64,000 nucleotides of DNA. Source: Pseudomonas sp. S35. Its GTDB lineage: Bacteria > Pseudomonadota > Gammaproteobacteria > Pseudomonadales > Pseudomonadaceae. The translations under genes were made by a program, and so were the position numbers. Of this stretch, positions 36,744 to 45,888 are shown in pieces. Location: positions 186,001-250,000 of the forward strand of contig NZ_CP019431.1 of NCBI RefSeq assembly GCF_009866765.1, read 5' to 3'. A model generated the notes under the pieces. It was not told the DNA's origin. It was given only the letters and a program-made list of their open reading frames with translations, and made no database searches. Each line of letters opens with the position of its first letter. Positions within the stretch are counted from its first letter, which is position 1.

Positions 36744-38351
36744 TTACCAGACGCCGATCTGCACCACTTTTTCCGCCTCTGGCTCACCGTAGCGAAACCG
36801 TTGACCACGCAGATCGATCTCGGTGTGGCTGATGGTGGTGCGCCGCTTCAAGCCTCGCAGCCATTCGAACAAATACCCCAGATGAGTTTCGCGCACGGTG
36901 GCGTATGCCGGGTCTTCCCCCAGATCGTGCAGTTCCTGCGGGTCGTTTTCCAAGTCAAACAACTGCGGCCGAAAGCCGTCATACGCCAAATACTTCCAGC
37001 GTTCACTGCGCACCATGGTCATGCGGCAACGGTCGATGGGCTGGGCCAGGCGCTCGCGGGCCGGGGCCTGGAAGGCGTAGTCGTATTCGGCGATGGCGTA
37101 GTCGCGCCAAGCGGTGTCCTGGCCCTGCAGCAGCGGGATCAGCGAACGGCCTTCCAGGCGATGGTCGGCGGCGGGCAGGCCGAGGGCGTCGAGAAAGGTC
37201 GGCAGCGCATCGATGGTTTCCGCCAGGCGTTCATCCACCGAACCACGCGTGGCATCGGCGCTGGCACGCGGGTCACGCACGATCAACGGCACGCCGACTG
37301 CCGGCTCCAGCAAAAACTCTTTTTCGCCGAGAAAGTGGTCGCCAAGGAAGTCACCGTGGTCACTGGTAAACACAATCAGCGTGTCATCCCAGCGCCCGTT
37401 GCTTTGCAGGAAATCGAACAGCCGCCCCAACTGGTCATCGACCTGTTTGATCAGGCCCATGTAAGTGGGAATCACCGTAAGCCGCACCTCATCCCGGGAA
37501 AAATTCAGGCTCTCCTGGTGTTGGCGAAACGCCTGATACACCGGGTGATCACTGGTGTTGCCGGGCTGGATCGGGGCCTGGATGTGCTCGGCGCCATACA
37601 GTGCGTGGTACGGCGCAGGCGCGATATAGGGCCAGTGCGGCTTGATATAGGACAAGTGCAGGCACCACGGTTGCTCGCCTTGCGCGTGGATAAAATCGAT
37701 GGCGCGGTCGGTGGTGTAGACGGTTTCTGAATGTTCCTCGGCCACTCGTGCGGGCAGCCCGGCGTTGCGCATGTGCCAGCCGCTGAGGATCTCGCCGTTT
37801 TCGCCTTCGGCTGCGTTGGCCCACTCGTGCCAGGGGTTGGTGCCGTTGTAGCCCAAGCCCCGAAGGTAATGGGTGTAGGGCGCTGACTCGCGTTTATCGT
37901 CGAACACCGGGCTGTCGGGGTAGATGCCGTCGTGGCGGAAAAACGCGTCGAAGCCAACCTCGTTCAACGGCTCGGCCTGGTCGCTGTCTGGGTCGATATT
38001 CAGGCGCTGCAACGCATCCAGGTTGGGCGTGGCGTGGGTCTTGCCCACCAGCGCGGTGCGGATGCCGTGGGGGCGCAGGTAGTCGCCGATCGTCAGTTCT
38101 TCGAGGGGCAGCGGTACGCCGTTCCAGGCCACCTGATGGCTGCTGACATAGCGCCCGGTATAGGCCGACATCCGCGACGGCCCGCAAATGGTGCCTTGGG
38201 TGTAGGCACGGCTGAAACGCACGCCAGCGGCGGCGAGCCGGTCGATATTCGGCGTGTGCAAATGGGCGTGGCCGTAGCACGACAGGTAATCGCGGCGCAG
38301 TTGGTCGCACATGATGTAGAGCACATTGCGCACGGGTTGGGGCTGGGACAT
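36744..38351 (-). CDS. type I sulfatase, phosphonate monoester hydrolase-like
   Basis: A 535-residue alkaline-phosphatase-superfamily hydrolase. The formylglycine signature 'CGPSR' has Cys56; the metal ligands are in 'YIMCDQLRRD' (Asp16) and 'VFTSDHGDFLGDH'. The 'GTICGPSRMSAYTGRY' context and the domain order resemble Rhizobium/Burkholderia phosphonate monoester hydrolases, which also cleave sulfate monoesters, more than AtsA. There is no signal peptide. Its location amid sulfate-ester genes favours a sulfatase role, with phosphonate or phosphate ester activity possible. It belongs to a different branch from AtsA at 29263. Confidence 0.9.
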   Translation of the reverse strand: MSQPQPVRNVLYIMCDQLRRDYLSCYGHAHLHTPNIDRLAAAGVRFSRAYTQGTICGPSRMSAYTGRYVSSHQVAWNGVPLPLEELTIGDYLRPHGIRTALVGKTHATPNLDALQRLNIDPDSDQAEPLNEVGFDAFFRHDGIYPDSPVFDDKRESAPYTHYLRGLGYNGTNPWHEWANAAEGENGEILSGWHMRNAGLPARVAEEHSETVYTTDRAIDFIHAQGEQPWCLHLSYIKPHWPYIAPAPYHALYGAEHIQAPIQPGNTSDHPVYQAFRQHQESLNFSRDEVRLTVIPTYMGLIKQVDDQLGRLFDFLQSNGRWDDTLIVFTSDHGDFLGDHFLGEKEFLLEPAVGVPLIVRDPRASADATRGSVDERLAETIDALPTFLDALGLPAADHRLEGRSLIPLLQGQDTAWRDYAIAEYDYAFQAPARERLAQPIDRCRMTMVRSERWKYLAYDGFRPQLFDLENDPQELHDLGEDPAYATVRETHLGYLFEWLRGLKRRTTISHTEIDLRGQRFRYGEPEAEKVVQIGVW

Positions 38352-38456
38352 GGGCTTTTACCGAACGGAGGACAGGCAGGTTTTTTCGCCGTTTGGACGG
38401 GGTGCTGGCAAGTGCATTTGGGGACTGGGTTTGATGCAGTGAATGCATGGACATGC

Positions 38457-38488
38457 CCCTGTGGGAGGGGGCTTGCCCCCGATAGCGT
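38457..38488. repeat. single REP unit
   Basis: 'CTGTGGGAGGGGGCTTGCCC' followed by 'CCGATAG' in the gap upstream of the second sulfatase gene and downstream of the LysR gene. Only one half of the usual pair is present. Confidence 0.8.
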
Positions 38489-38492
38489 CAGT

Positions 38493-39437
38493 TCAGACGG
38501 CGATATTTTCCAACCCACACACCTCCTCATCCACCTCATCGATCTGCTTGATCTGCTCAATCATCGCCTCTGCCAACGGTGACAACCGATACCCCGCCCG
38601 GCTGACGATCCCATAACGGGTATACCGCTCCTCCAAATCCTCGGCCAAGCCGTCGATCTTCAAACACACCAACTCACCCCGTGCCATGTGCAGCACATCG
38701 CTGTTGGCGCTGACGATGCCGATGGCGTCCGAGCGCAGTACCACGCCCATCAGGCTGTAGCCGTTCTCGCATTCCACATTGGGCAGGTAGTCCGGGCGGC
38801 CGCTGAGGTCGACGATGACCTTGCGCAGGTTGGGCGGGCGGATGGTCACGGCCAATGGGTAACTCATCAACTCGGCGGCGCTCACGCTGTCGCGGCTGGC
38901 CAGGGGGTGGCCGGCGCGGCAGCAGAAGTCCCAGCGACGTGGGCGCAAGCGGTGGGTGTGGTAGTCGGGGTTGGCCTCGAAGTGGCGGGTGTCGGCGACG
39001 AAAAACTCGAACTCTTCGCTGAGCAGGCGCTTGCTCAGGCTTTGCCAGTCATCCACCTGAAACTGCACCCGCGCCTTGGGGTAGCGCCCGATAAAACTGC
39101 CGATAGCCCGTGGCACCAACCCGGCCGCCGGTGCCGGGCCGCAGCCAAAGCGCAACTCGCCAGCCTCCAGCCCGTTGAACTGGCTGATCTCATTGGCCAG
39201 TTGCTGGGCGCCGCTGACCAGACGCCGGGCGTGTTCAAGCAACACCTGGCCTTGCTTGGTCGGCGCCAGGTCCTTGCGGCCCCGGTCTACCAACTGGCAA
39301 CCGGCGGCGTGTTCCAGCGCCTGGATGCTGCGGCTGAACGCCGATTGCGACAGGTTCACGGCCAACGCTGCCGCGACAAAACTGCGTTGTTCGGCGAGGG
39401 CAATGAAGTGGCGAAGCTGGCGCAAATCGATATGCAT
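38493..39437 (-). CDS. second SftR-like LysR regulator
   Basis: A 314-residue LysR protein closely resembling the one at 34678: same start 'DLRQLRxFIAL', 'SQSAFSRSIQALE', 'GxCQLVDRGRKDLxPT', and shared effector-domain wording such as 'LRFGCGPAPA' versus 'LRFGTGPAPA'. The two are evident paralogues within 4 kb. This copy is divergent from the TonB-dependent receptor gene (155-bp gap) and lies upstream of the second sulfatase on the same strand, so these are its likely targets. Confidence 0.88.
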   Translation of the reverse strand: MHIDLRQLRHFIALAEQRSFVAAALAVNLSQSAFSRSIQALEHAAGCQLVDRGRKDLAPTKQGQVLLEHARRLVSGAQQLANEISQFNGLEAGELRFGCGPAPAAGLVPRAIGSFIGRYPKARVQFQVDDWQSLSKRLLSEEFEFFVADTRHFEANPDYHTHRLRPRRWDFCCRAGHPLASRDSVSAAELMSYPLAVTIRPPNLRKVIVDLSGRPDYLPNVECENGYSLMGVVLRSDAIGIVSANSDVLHMARGELVCLKIDGLAEDLEERYTRYGIVSRAGYRLSPLAEAMIEQIKQIDEVDEEVCGLENIAV

Positions 39438-39592
39438 TTTTCACATCAAAAATATCGGGGAAATGCATTGGCTATGCATTAGGTCGACTCCTTATAAAGG
39501 CTATCTCTTATGCAGTAAATGTTCGTAAAAACATAAATAAATAACCTAAGGGAATATGGGTTGGTGGATATTTCCTGGTTCCGGAGCCGCTT

Positions 39593-41941
39593 ATGAGTCT
39601 GTTGAAGCCCGCTGTACCTTGCTCTCCCTGGAGGCTCAAACGCCTGCCCCTGGCCCTGCTGCTGGCCGGCAGCGCCAGTTGGTCGCCCAGCTACGCGGCC
39701 GAGACGACGGCGCCCAAACCAGAAGGCGAGAGCGCCAGCGGCCAACTGGAAACCGTCACGGTGACCGCGCGCCGCCGTACCGAAAGTGCCCAGGACGTGC
39801 CCACGCCCATGAGCGTGATCGGCGGCCAGGCGCTGGAAAGCCAGCGGATCTACCGAATTCAGGATTTGCAGCAATTGGTGCCCAGCGTCAACGTCGCCTA
39901 CATGCATGCGCGCCAGTCCAGCGTGTCGATTCGCGGCCTGGGCAACAACCCGGCCAGCGACGGCCTGGAAGGCAGCGTAGGGCTGTATATCGACAACGTT
40001 TATCTGGGGCGACCGGGGATGGCGGTGTTCGACCTGATGGACATCGAGCAGCTTGAGGTATTGCGTGGCCCCCAAGGCACCTTGTTCGGCAAGAACACCA
40101 CGGCCGGGGTGATCAATATCAGCACCCGTGCGCCGAGTTTCACCCCGGAGCGCAGCATCGAAACCTCCCTGGGCGAGGACGGTTACTTCCAGACCAAGGG
40201 CACGATTTCCGGCCCGCTCACCGATGACCTGGCGGGGCGCTTCTCGGCGTACCGCACGCGCAGCGACGGTGACATCAAGAACGAATACAACGGCCATGAC
40301 CTCAACGGCGGCTCGCGCCAGGGCTTTCGCGGGCAATTGCTGTACAAGCCGAGCGACAGCTTCAACCTGCGCTGGATCGGCGACTACAACGAAGAAGATT
40401 CCAGCGCCGGCACCCGCGTGCTGTACAGCACCGGCCCGACCATCAATGGCACCAACCTCTACGAGTCCCGTGCCGCTGCGGCCGGGGCGACGCTGGTGGA
40501 TGGCACCCATCGCAAGGTCAACCTGGACAACGACCAGCACGTCACCGTGTTCCAGGGCGGCACGTCCCTGGAGGCCAACTGGACCTTGCCGAGCGACTTC
40601 ACCCTGACCTCGGTCAGCTCCTACCGTTTCTGGAACTTCACCCCGCGCAACGACGATGGCCTCAACGTGCCGGCGTCCTATAACGCCGGTGTGTCGGTGG
40701 AAGATAAGCAGTGGTCCCAGGAATTCCGCCTGGCTTCGCCCACTGGCGGGTTCTTTGATTACGTGCTCGGCGCCTATTACTTCGGCAACTCCCTGGACAA
40801 CAAATCGTTCTCCTATTACGGGCCTCAGGCCGATATTTGGAACGGTACGGCCACCGGTGCGTTGGCCAACGTCACCAGCATCGGCAACGGGCATATTCGC
40901 ACCGACAGTTTTGCATTGTTCGCCCAAGGCACCTGGCACCTCACCGAGCGCCTGGACTTCACCGCCGGCCTGCGCGGCACCTACGAAGAGAAAAGCGCTT
41001 GGGTGACCCGCAACGCGCCATTGGGTGGCGCGGCAGTTACCGGTGCCGCCGCCACAGCCCGGCGTGGTCGTGCCGGGGCCTATGACTCTGGTGATCTCAA
41101 CCAATACAGCACCAGCCCCTCGGGCCTGCTGAACCTCAGCTACCGCTTCAACGACAACCTGCTGGGCTACGCCACGGTGTCCCACGGCGAGAAGTCCGGC
41201 GGGGTCAACCTGGCGGTGGGTTCCGCACCGACAGCCGGGGCGGACTCGTTGTTGGTGGGCACCGAGCGCGCCAACAACGCCGAGCTGGGCTTCAAGAGCA
41301 CGCTGTGGGACCGCCGCCTTCAACTCAATGCCAACCTGTTCTGGACCCAGGTCAACGGTTACCAGACCAACGCCTACGACCAGAACAACCGTGTGCAATA
41401 CCTGACCAACGCCGGCTCCGTGCGCTCACGGGGCGTGGAAGTGGAAAGCACCCTGGTGCCGATCAAGGGCCTCACGCTGAACGTGAACGGCTCGTTCAAC
41501 GACGTGAGTTATCTGTCTTACAAGGATGCGCCGTGCCCGCCGGAAGTCAGCTTGCGTCCCGGCGCACCGGCCTCCTGCGACCTGACCGGGCACCAGGTGG
41601 TGGGCGCCTCGAAATGGATCGCCAACGCCAACGGCGAGTACAAGTGGAACCTGGATAACGGCTTTGAGCCCTATGTCACCGCCAGCTATGCGTTCCGCTC
41701 CAAGGCGGTGGGTACGGTGGAAGACTCCGACTACGGGCAGATTCCGGCGTACGCGGTGGTCAACTTGTCTACCGGCCTGCGTGGCAACTACCAGCAAGGG
41801 CAGTGGGACGTGTCGCTGTGGCTTAAAAACGCCTTCGACAAAACCTACTACACCACCCTGTGGACCGGCGGTAACGGCGGCTACGAAGGCCTGCTGGGCA
41901 CGCCGCGCACTTTGGGCGTGACCGGGCGCTACGACTTCTAA
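39593..41941 (+). CDS. TonB-dependent outer membrane receptor (sulfate-ester locus)
   Basis: A 782-residue gated porin. The signal peptide ends near residue 36 ('WSPSYAAETT'). A TonB-box-like 'LETVTVTA' (about 52-59) follows, then the plug domain ('PMSVIGGQALESQRI', 'LRGPQGTLFGKNTTAGVINI') and a 22-strand barrel ending in Phe ('VTGRYDF'). Its setting between sulfatase and tonB-exbBD genes suggests uptake of bulky sulfated organics, as proposed for SftP of P. putida, rather than siderophores. The stop overlaps the convergent MFS gene by 4 bp. The substrate is inferred. Confidence 0.92.
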   Translation: MSLLKPAVPCSPWRLKRLPLALLLAGSASWSPSYAAETTAPKPEGESASGQLETVTVTARRRTESAQDVPTPMSVIGGQALESQRIYRIQDLQQLVPSVNVAYMHARQSSVSIRGLGNNPASDGLEGSVGLYIDNVYLGRPGMAVFDLMDIEQLEVLRGPQGTLFGKNTTAGVINISTRAPSFTPERSIETSLGEDGYFQTKGTISGPLTDDLAGRFSAYRTRSDGDIKNEYNGHDLNGGSRQGFRGQLLYKPSDSFNLRWIGDYNEEDSSAGTRVLYSTGPTINGTNLYESRAAAAGATLVDGTHRKVNLDNDQHVTVFQGGTSLEANWTLPSDFTLTSVSSYRFWNFTPRNDDGLNVPASYNAGVSVEDKQWSQEFRLASPTGGFFDYVLGAYYFGNSLDNKSFSYYGPQADIWNGTATGALANVTSIGNGHIRTDSFALFAQGTWHLTERLDFTAGLRGTYEEKSAWVTRNAPLGGAAVTGAAATARRGRAGAYDSGDLNQYSTSPSGLLNLSYRFNDNLLGYATVSHGEKSGGVNLAVGSAPTAGADSLLVGTERANNAELGFKSTLWDRRLQLNANLFWTQVNGYQTNAYDQNNRVQYLTNAGSVRSRGVEVESTLVPIKGLTLNVNGSFNDVSYLSYKDAPCPPEVSLRPGAPASCDLTGHQVVGASKWIANANGEYKWNLDNGFEPYVTASYAFRSKAVGTVEDSDYGQIPAYAVVNLSTGLRGNYQQGQWDVSLWLKNAFDKTYYTTLWTGGNGGYEGLLGTPRTLGVTGRYDF

Positions 41942-43110
41942 GCAGGTACCGCAACAGTGCGATAGGTGGCCGGGCTGAACACCCGCGTCACCACCAGCAT
42001 CGCCACGGCTGTCACGGTCAGCACCACCCAGGCACTGACAAAACTGCCCGTGAGTTCGCGCAGCCAGCCGGTCATCCACGGCGAAACCGCATTGATCAAA
42101 AAACCCACGCCCTGCACAAAGGCCGCCAGTTGCCCGGCTTGCCGCGGGTCGCGGTGGTGGTCGAGGGTCAGCAGCAGGCTCAGGGCGAAACACGCACCCA
42201 GGCCGAAGCCACACAACGCTACCCACACATGGGGAAATTGCAGCGGCGCCAGCAGCAGCCCGAGGTAACCCACTGTTTGTGCCAACAGGCTGATCCAGAG
42301 CAAGGGGCGGCGGTCGATGCCGCGTTGGGCCAGCACCGGCATCAACAGCGCGGCGAGCACCTGGAAGATGGTCATGAACGCCAGCAACGAACCACTGGGC
42401 AGCACGCCCCAGCCCAGTTGCTGATAGTAGGCCGGCAGCCACGCCACCAGGCTCATGTAGCCGCAGTTCACGAGGCCGAAATACAACGCCAGCAACCAGG
42501 CGCGACGATTGCGCAGGCCTTTGAACGCCGGCACCACCTGCGGGTTTTTCGCCGCACCCAACGGCAGCCACGCCCACAGCAACAAGGCGCCCAGCGCCGG
42601 CAGCAACCACACGCCCAGCCCCGCCTGCCATTGCTGGAAATGCGCGGCCACCAGCGGGCTGAGCAGCGCCGCCAAGCCGCCACCGGCCATCAGCGAGGCC
42701 GAATACACGCCCATCGCCACCGGCACACGGTGACGGAATTCACGTTTGATCATCGCCGGCACCAACGCCTGGATCAACGCCACCCCGGCACCGCCGAGCA
42801 ACGCGGTGACCAGCAGCGCCGACGCCTGGCCCATCAGCCAGCGCGCCAGGCACGCCAGCAGAATCATCACCAAGCCCAGGGCGATGCCGCGCCGTTCACC
42901 CAGTTGCGCTTCGACGCGCACGCCCACCAGCGCCACCAGGCCCATGCACACCACCGGCAGGCTGGTAAGCAGGGCGCTGCTCTGGAAGCTCAGGCCGGTG
43001 GCCTGGCGGATTTCGCCGAGCAGCGGGCTGATGGAACTGAGGATCGGCCGCAGGTTCAGGCCCAGCACCACCAGCAGGCCCCAGCCGGCGAGGGATTTGT
43101 TGCGCGTCAT
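41938..43110 (-). CDS. MFS transporter, CynX/NimT type
   Basis: A 390-residue permease with about twelve hydrophobic segments. It starts 'GWGLLVVLGLNLRPILSSISPLL', where the 'LRP' in helix 1 is characteristic of the cyanate/nitroimidazole transporter (CynX/NimT) group. The ATG at 43110 has 'AAGGA' upstream. It is divergent from a LysR regulator 102 bp away. Whether it exports or imports, and what, cannot be told; a role in handling products of sulfate-ester breakdown is possible but unsupported. Confidence 0.87.
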   Translation of the reverse strand: MTRNKSLAGWGLLVVLGLNLRPILSSISPLLGEIRQATGLSFQSSALLTSLPVVCMGLVALVGVRVEAQLGERRGIALGLVMILLACLARWLMGQASALLVTALLGGAGVALIQALVPAMIKREFRHRVPVAMGVYSASLMAGGGLAALLSPLVAAHFQQWQAGLGVWLLPALGALLLWAWLPLGAAKNPQVVPAFKGLRNRRAWLLALYFGLVNCGYMSLVAWLPAYYQQLGWGVLPSGSLLAFMTIFQVLAALLMPVLAQRGIDRRPLLWISLLAQTVGYLGLLLAPLQFPHVWVALCGFGLGACFALSLLLTLDHHRDPRQAGQLAAFVQGVGFLINAVSPWMTGWLRELTGSFVSAWVVLTVTAVAMLVVTRVFSPATYRTVAVPA

Positions 43111-43212
43111 GCAGCGTCCTTGCGGTCGGTAAATGAGGCGTGAGTATGGCCAGCGCCACGGGTATTCTGAAATTAAATATAACCATGCCAACCAGTGGTA
43201 AAGGTAATGATC

Positions 43213-44064
43213 ATGTTCGATCCCGTGTTGCTCAGAAGCTTTGTCGCTGTGGTGGACTGTGCCAACTTCACCCGCGCCGCCGAGCGCCTGCACTTGACCC
43301 AATCCACCGTCAGCCAGCAGATTCGTCGCCTGGAAGACGCGGCGGGGTGCCAGTTGTTGGACCGCGACCAGCGCCAGGTAGTGGCCACCGCCGAGGGCGA
43401 ACGTTTGCTGGCCTATGCGCGGCGCATCCTCGCGCTGCATGAAGAGGCCGCGGACGTGTTGATCAACCAGCAGAGCGACGGCGTGCTGCGCCTCGGCGTG
43501 CCGGAAGATTTTGCCGCCGAGCGCCTGATGCCGTTGCTCTCAGCCTTTGTGCTGGCCTATCCACGGGTACGCCTGGAAGTCACCAGCGGCCTGGGCCCCG
43601 AGTTGCAACGGCAATACCGCAACGGCGAGTTCGATGTGCTGCTGGTCAAGCAAATGGGCGACAGCGACGACTGCCTGGCCTCATGGCCGGAGCCGCTGTG
43701 CTGGGTCGACAGCCGCAGCACGCCGGCCCTGGGCCGCGATCCGTTGCCGCTGGTGGCGTTCCCGGTGGGCGGGCTGTATCGCAATGAAATGCTGCACCAC
43801 CTGGAAGTGGGCGGCTGGCGCTGGCGCATCGGCTATTCCAGCGCCAGCCTGGCCAGCGTGTGTTCGGCGGTGGCGGCGGGGCTGGGCGTGAGTTTGTTGC
43901 CGCGCCGGGTGCTGCAACCCGGGCATCAGGAACTGGGGCCGGACAGCGGTTTGCCGGCGGTGCAAGGCGTGCGTTTGGCGTTGTATGCGCGCAGTGGCCT
44001 GAATGGGGCGGGGCAATGCTTGCAAGCTGAGTTGCTCGATTTATGCGCAAACAGCCCGGTTTAG
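43213..44064 (+). CDS. LysR-type transcriptional regulator
   Basis: A regulator of about 283 residues. Winged helix 'LLRSFVAVVDCANFTRAAERLHLTQSTVSQQIRRLE'-type domain at residues 5-60, and a compact effector domain. Candidate starts are ATG at 43207 and 43213 and GTG at 43195; 43213 has 'AAAGG' at the best distance. Being divergent from the MFS gene, it is the probable regulator of that transporter. It is not close to the SftR-like pair. Confidence 0.87.
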   Translation: MFDPVLLRSFVAVVDCANFTRAAERLHLTQSTVSQQIRRLEDAAGCQLLDRDQRQVVATAEGERLLAYARRILALHEEAADVLINQQSDGVLRLGVPEDFAAERLMPLLSAFVLAYPRVRLEVTSGLGPELQRQYRNGEFDVLLVKQMGDSDDCLASWPEPLCWVDSRSTPALGRDPLPLVAFPVGGLYRNEMLHHLEVGGWRWRIGYSSASLASVCSAVAAGLGVSLLPRRVLQPGHQELGPDSGLPAVQGVRLALYARSGLNGAGQCLQAELLDLCANSPV

Positions 44065-44187
44065 ACATGCTTTTGATGAATATTTTTTATGCCTGAAAAG
44101 CATTGAAAAAACACACCTCGACGCCAGCCCTTGCAGGCCGTGGCCTGGGCATGTTCCGCGACTGCGTTTATTCAATTTAGATCTATG

Positions 44188-44200
44188 TATAACTTTAAAG
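44188..44200 (+). promoter_or_regulatory. AT-rich motif upstream of tonB
   Basis: TATAACTTTAAAG, 104 bp before the tonB start, within a 239-bp gap that otherwise shows no gene. It differs by one base from TATACCTTTAAAG at 51817. No Fur-box-like palindrome is visible here, so iron control is not supported. Confidence 0.4.
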
Positions 44201-44303
44201 ATTACTTTAAGAGATAAGCGTCTGGCCCCGATGATTCAGCCCTCGACGGCCTTCGATGCAGGCCTGTCGGTTTTTTGTTTCAAAAACCGTAGGGAGTGAA
44301 TCA

Positions 44304-45113
44304 ATGGGCAATGTCCAGACCGCCGCCAGTGCACACGAGGCGCCGTGGCGCCAGGCACCGGGTGGTGAGTTGGTCGACCTTGGCCGGCCGCACCGTGCGC
44401 CGTTGGGGCAACTGCGAACGCAGAAGACGCCAAAGCGCTTTTCGAGTCGCCGCGAAGGGATTCTGCTGGGGCTGCTGGTGCTGGCCCTGCACGGTGCGGT
44501 GATCTATTGGGTGAGCCAGAAGGCCACGCCGGTGCTGCCGATTGTGCCGCCGGAAATCCCACCGATGACCATCGAATTTTCCCAGCCGGCGCCGCCGGTG
44601 GTTGAACCGCCGCCGCCCGTGCCGCCACCGCCGCCACCCCCGGTGGTCGAACCCCCGCCTCCGGTGGTGGATGAGTTGGCTGCCAAACCGGCCCCGAAAA
44701 AGATTCCGCAACCCAAGCCGGTTCCAAAGCCTGTGCCCAAACCTGTGGCTAAACCGGTTGAGCAGCCGCCTGCACCTCCCGTCCCTGCGCCACCCGCGCC
44801 GGCACCGGTCGCTGCGCCGGCGCCCGCCCCGGTTACACCGGCTTCGGCCAACGCCGCGTACCTGAAGAACCCGGCGCCGGAGTATCCGTCACTGGCGCAG
44901 CGTCGCGGTTGGGAAGGCACGGTGTTGTTTCGGGTGCATGTGTTGGCCAGCGGCAAGCCGGGTGAGATCCAGATCCAGAAAAGCAGCGGTCGCCAGCAAC
45001 TCGATGACGCCGCACTCACCGCCGTGAAGCGCTGGAGCTTTGTGCCAGCCAAGCAGGGCGAGGTGGCTCAGGACGGCTGGGTCAGCGTGCCGATCGATTT
45101 CAAGATTCACTAA
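44304..45113 (+). CDS. tonB: TonB energy transducer
   Basis: A 269-residue protein. An unusually long cytoplasmic N-terminus of about 50 residues precedes the single membrane anchor (about 53-73, 'ILLGLLVLALHGAVIYWVS', which holds the His of the ExbBD contact). A periplasmic Pro-rich spacer with 'PPPPVPPPPPPP' and repeated 'KPVPKPV' follows, then the C-terminal TonB domain ('YPSLAQRRGWEGTVLFRVHV', 'SSGRQQLDDAAL'). It conveys proton-motive force to TonB-dependent receptors. First gene of tonB-exbB-exbD. It likely serves the receptor at 39593, though one TonB can serve many. Confidence 0.93.
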   Translation: MGNVQTAASAHEAPWRQAPGGELVDLGRPHRAPLGQLRTQKTPKRFSSRREGILLGLLVLALHGAVIYWVSQKATPVLPIVPPEIPPMTIEFSQPAPPVVEPPPPVPPPPPPPVVEPPPPVVDELAAKPAPKKIPQPKPVPKPVPKPVAKPVEQPPAPPVPAPPAPAPVAAPAPAPVTPASANAAYLKNPAPEYPSLAQRRGWEGTVLFRVHVLASGKPGEIQIQKSSGRQQLDDAALTAVKRWSFVPAKQGEVAQDGWVSVPIDFKIH

Positions 45114-45167
45114 CTATTGCGCTGCGGTGTGTTGCACACGCCGCGACTTGTACAGAGGGAACACATC

Positions 45168-45887
45168 ATGGCATTAGCATCTCCACTTGAATCCATCGAA
45201 AGCGCGGTGATCTGGCTGCTGGTGGTCTTTTCGGTCGCCACCTGGGGCCTGGCCCTGCTCAAGGGCGTGCAGTTCGGTCGCCTCAAGGCCCAGGATCGCA
45301 AGTTCCACAAACAGTTCTGGGCGGCGTCGAGCCTTGATTCGGCCGCTGAATTGGCTGAGACCCAGCCCGGCGCTGCAGCTCGCGTGGCCCAGGCCGGTTA
45401 TGCCGCGATCCAGGTGGGCGAAACGCCTCACGCGGCGGACCTGAGCCAGGCCATCAACCACCAGGACCGCCTCGAACGCGCCCTGCGCCAACAGATCGTG
45501 CGCGAGCGCCGCTCGCTGGAAACCGGCCTGGCCGTGGTCGCCAGTATCGGCAGTACCTCGCCGTTTATCGGCCTGTTCGGCACGGTGTGGGGGATCATGG
45601 AAGCGCTCAAGGGCATCAGCGCCGCCGGCTCCGCCAGCCTGGAAACCGTGGCCGGGCCGATTGGCGCGGCGTTGGTGGCCACCGGCGTCGGTATCGCCGT
45701 CGCGGTGCCGGCGGTGCTGGTCTACAACTATTTCCTGCGTCGCCTGAAGCTGACGGCTGCGGACCTTGATGACTTTGCCCACGACTTCTACAGCCTCGCG
45801 CAGAAAAACTCCTTCCGCGTCCTGCTGCACCCGGCGCTGAACAAAGCCAATGCCGGCAACCCGCAGAAAGTGAAGGAGGCGTCCTGA
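45168..45887 (+). CDS. exbB: ExbB proton-channel subunit
   Basis: A 239-residue MotA/TolQ/ExbB protein with three membrane helices (about residues 14-32, 128-150, 165-190). The conserved 'GLFGTVWGIMEALKGI' and 'ATGVGIAVAVPAVLVYN' segments surround the proton path. A cytoplasmic helical region lies between the first two helices. 'AGAGGGA' precedes the ATG. It is followed by exbD with a 1-bp gap. Confidence 0.94.
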   Translation: MALASPLESIESAVIWLLVVFSVATWGLALLKGVQFGRLKAQDRKFHKQFWAASSLDSAAELAETQPGAAARVAQAGYAAIQVGETPHAADLSQAINHQDRLERALRQQIVRERRSLETGLAVVASIGSTSPFIGLFGTVWGIMEALKGISAAGSASLETVAGPIGAALVATGVGIAVAVPAVLVYNYFLRRLKLTAADLDDFAHDFYSLAQKNSFRVLLHPALNKANAGNPQKVKEAS

Positions 45888-45888
45888 A

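Noticed and set aside
41938..43440. MFS protein with a 110-residue N-terminal extension
   Set aside because: The upstream part overlaps the divergent LysR gene and its promoter. The ATG at 43110 has a ribosome site and gives the normal family start.
44065..44303. Fur box upstream of tonB
   Set aside because: The region is AT-rich, but no 19-bp GATAATGATAATCATTATC-like dyad is present at a useful level of match.
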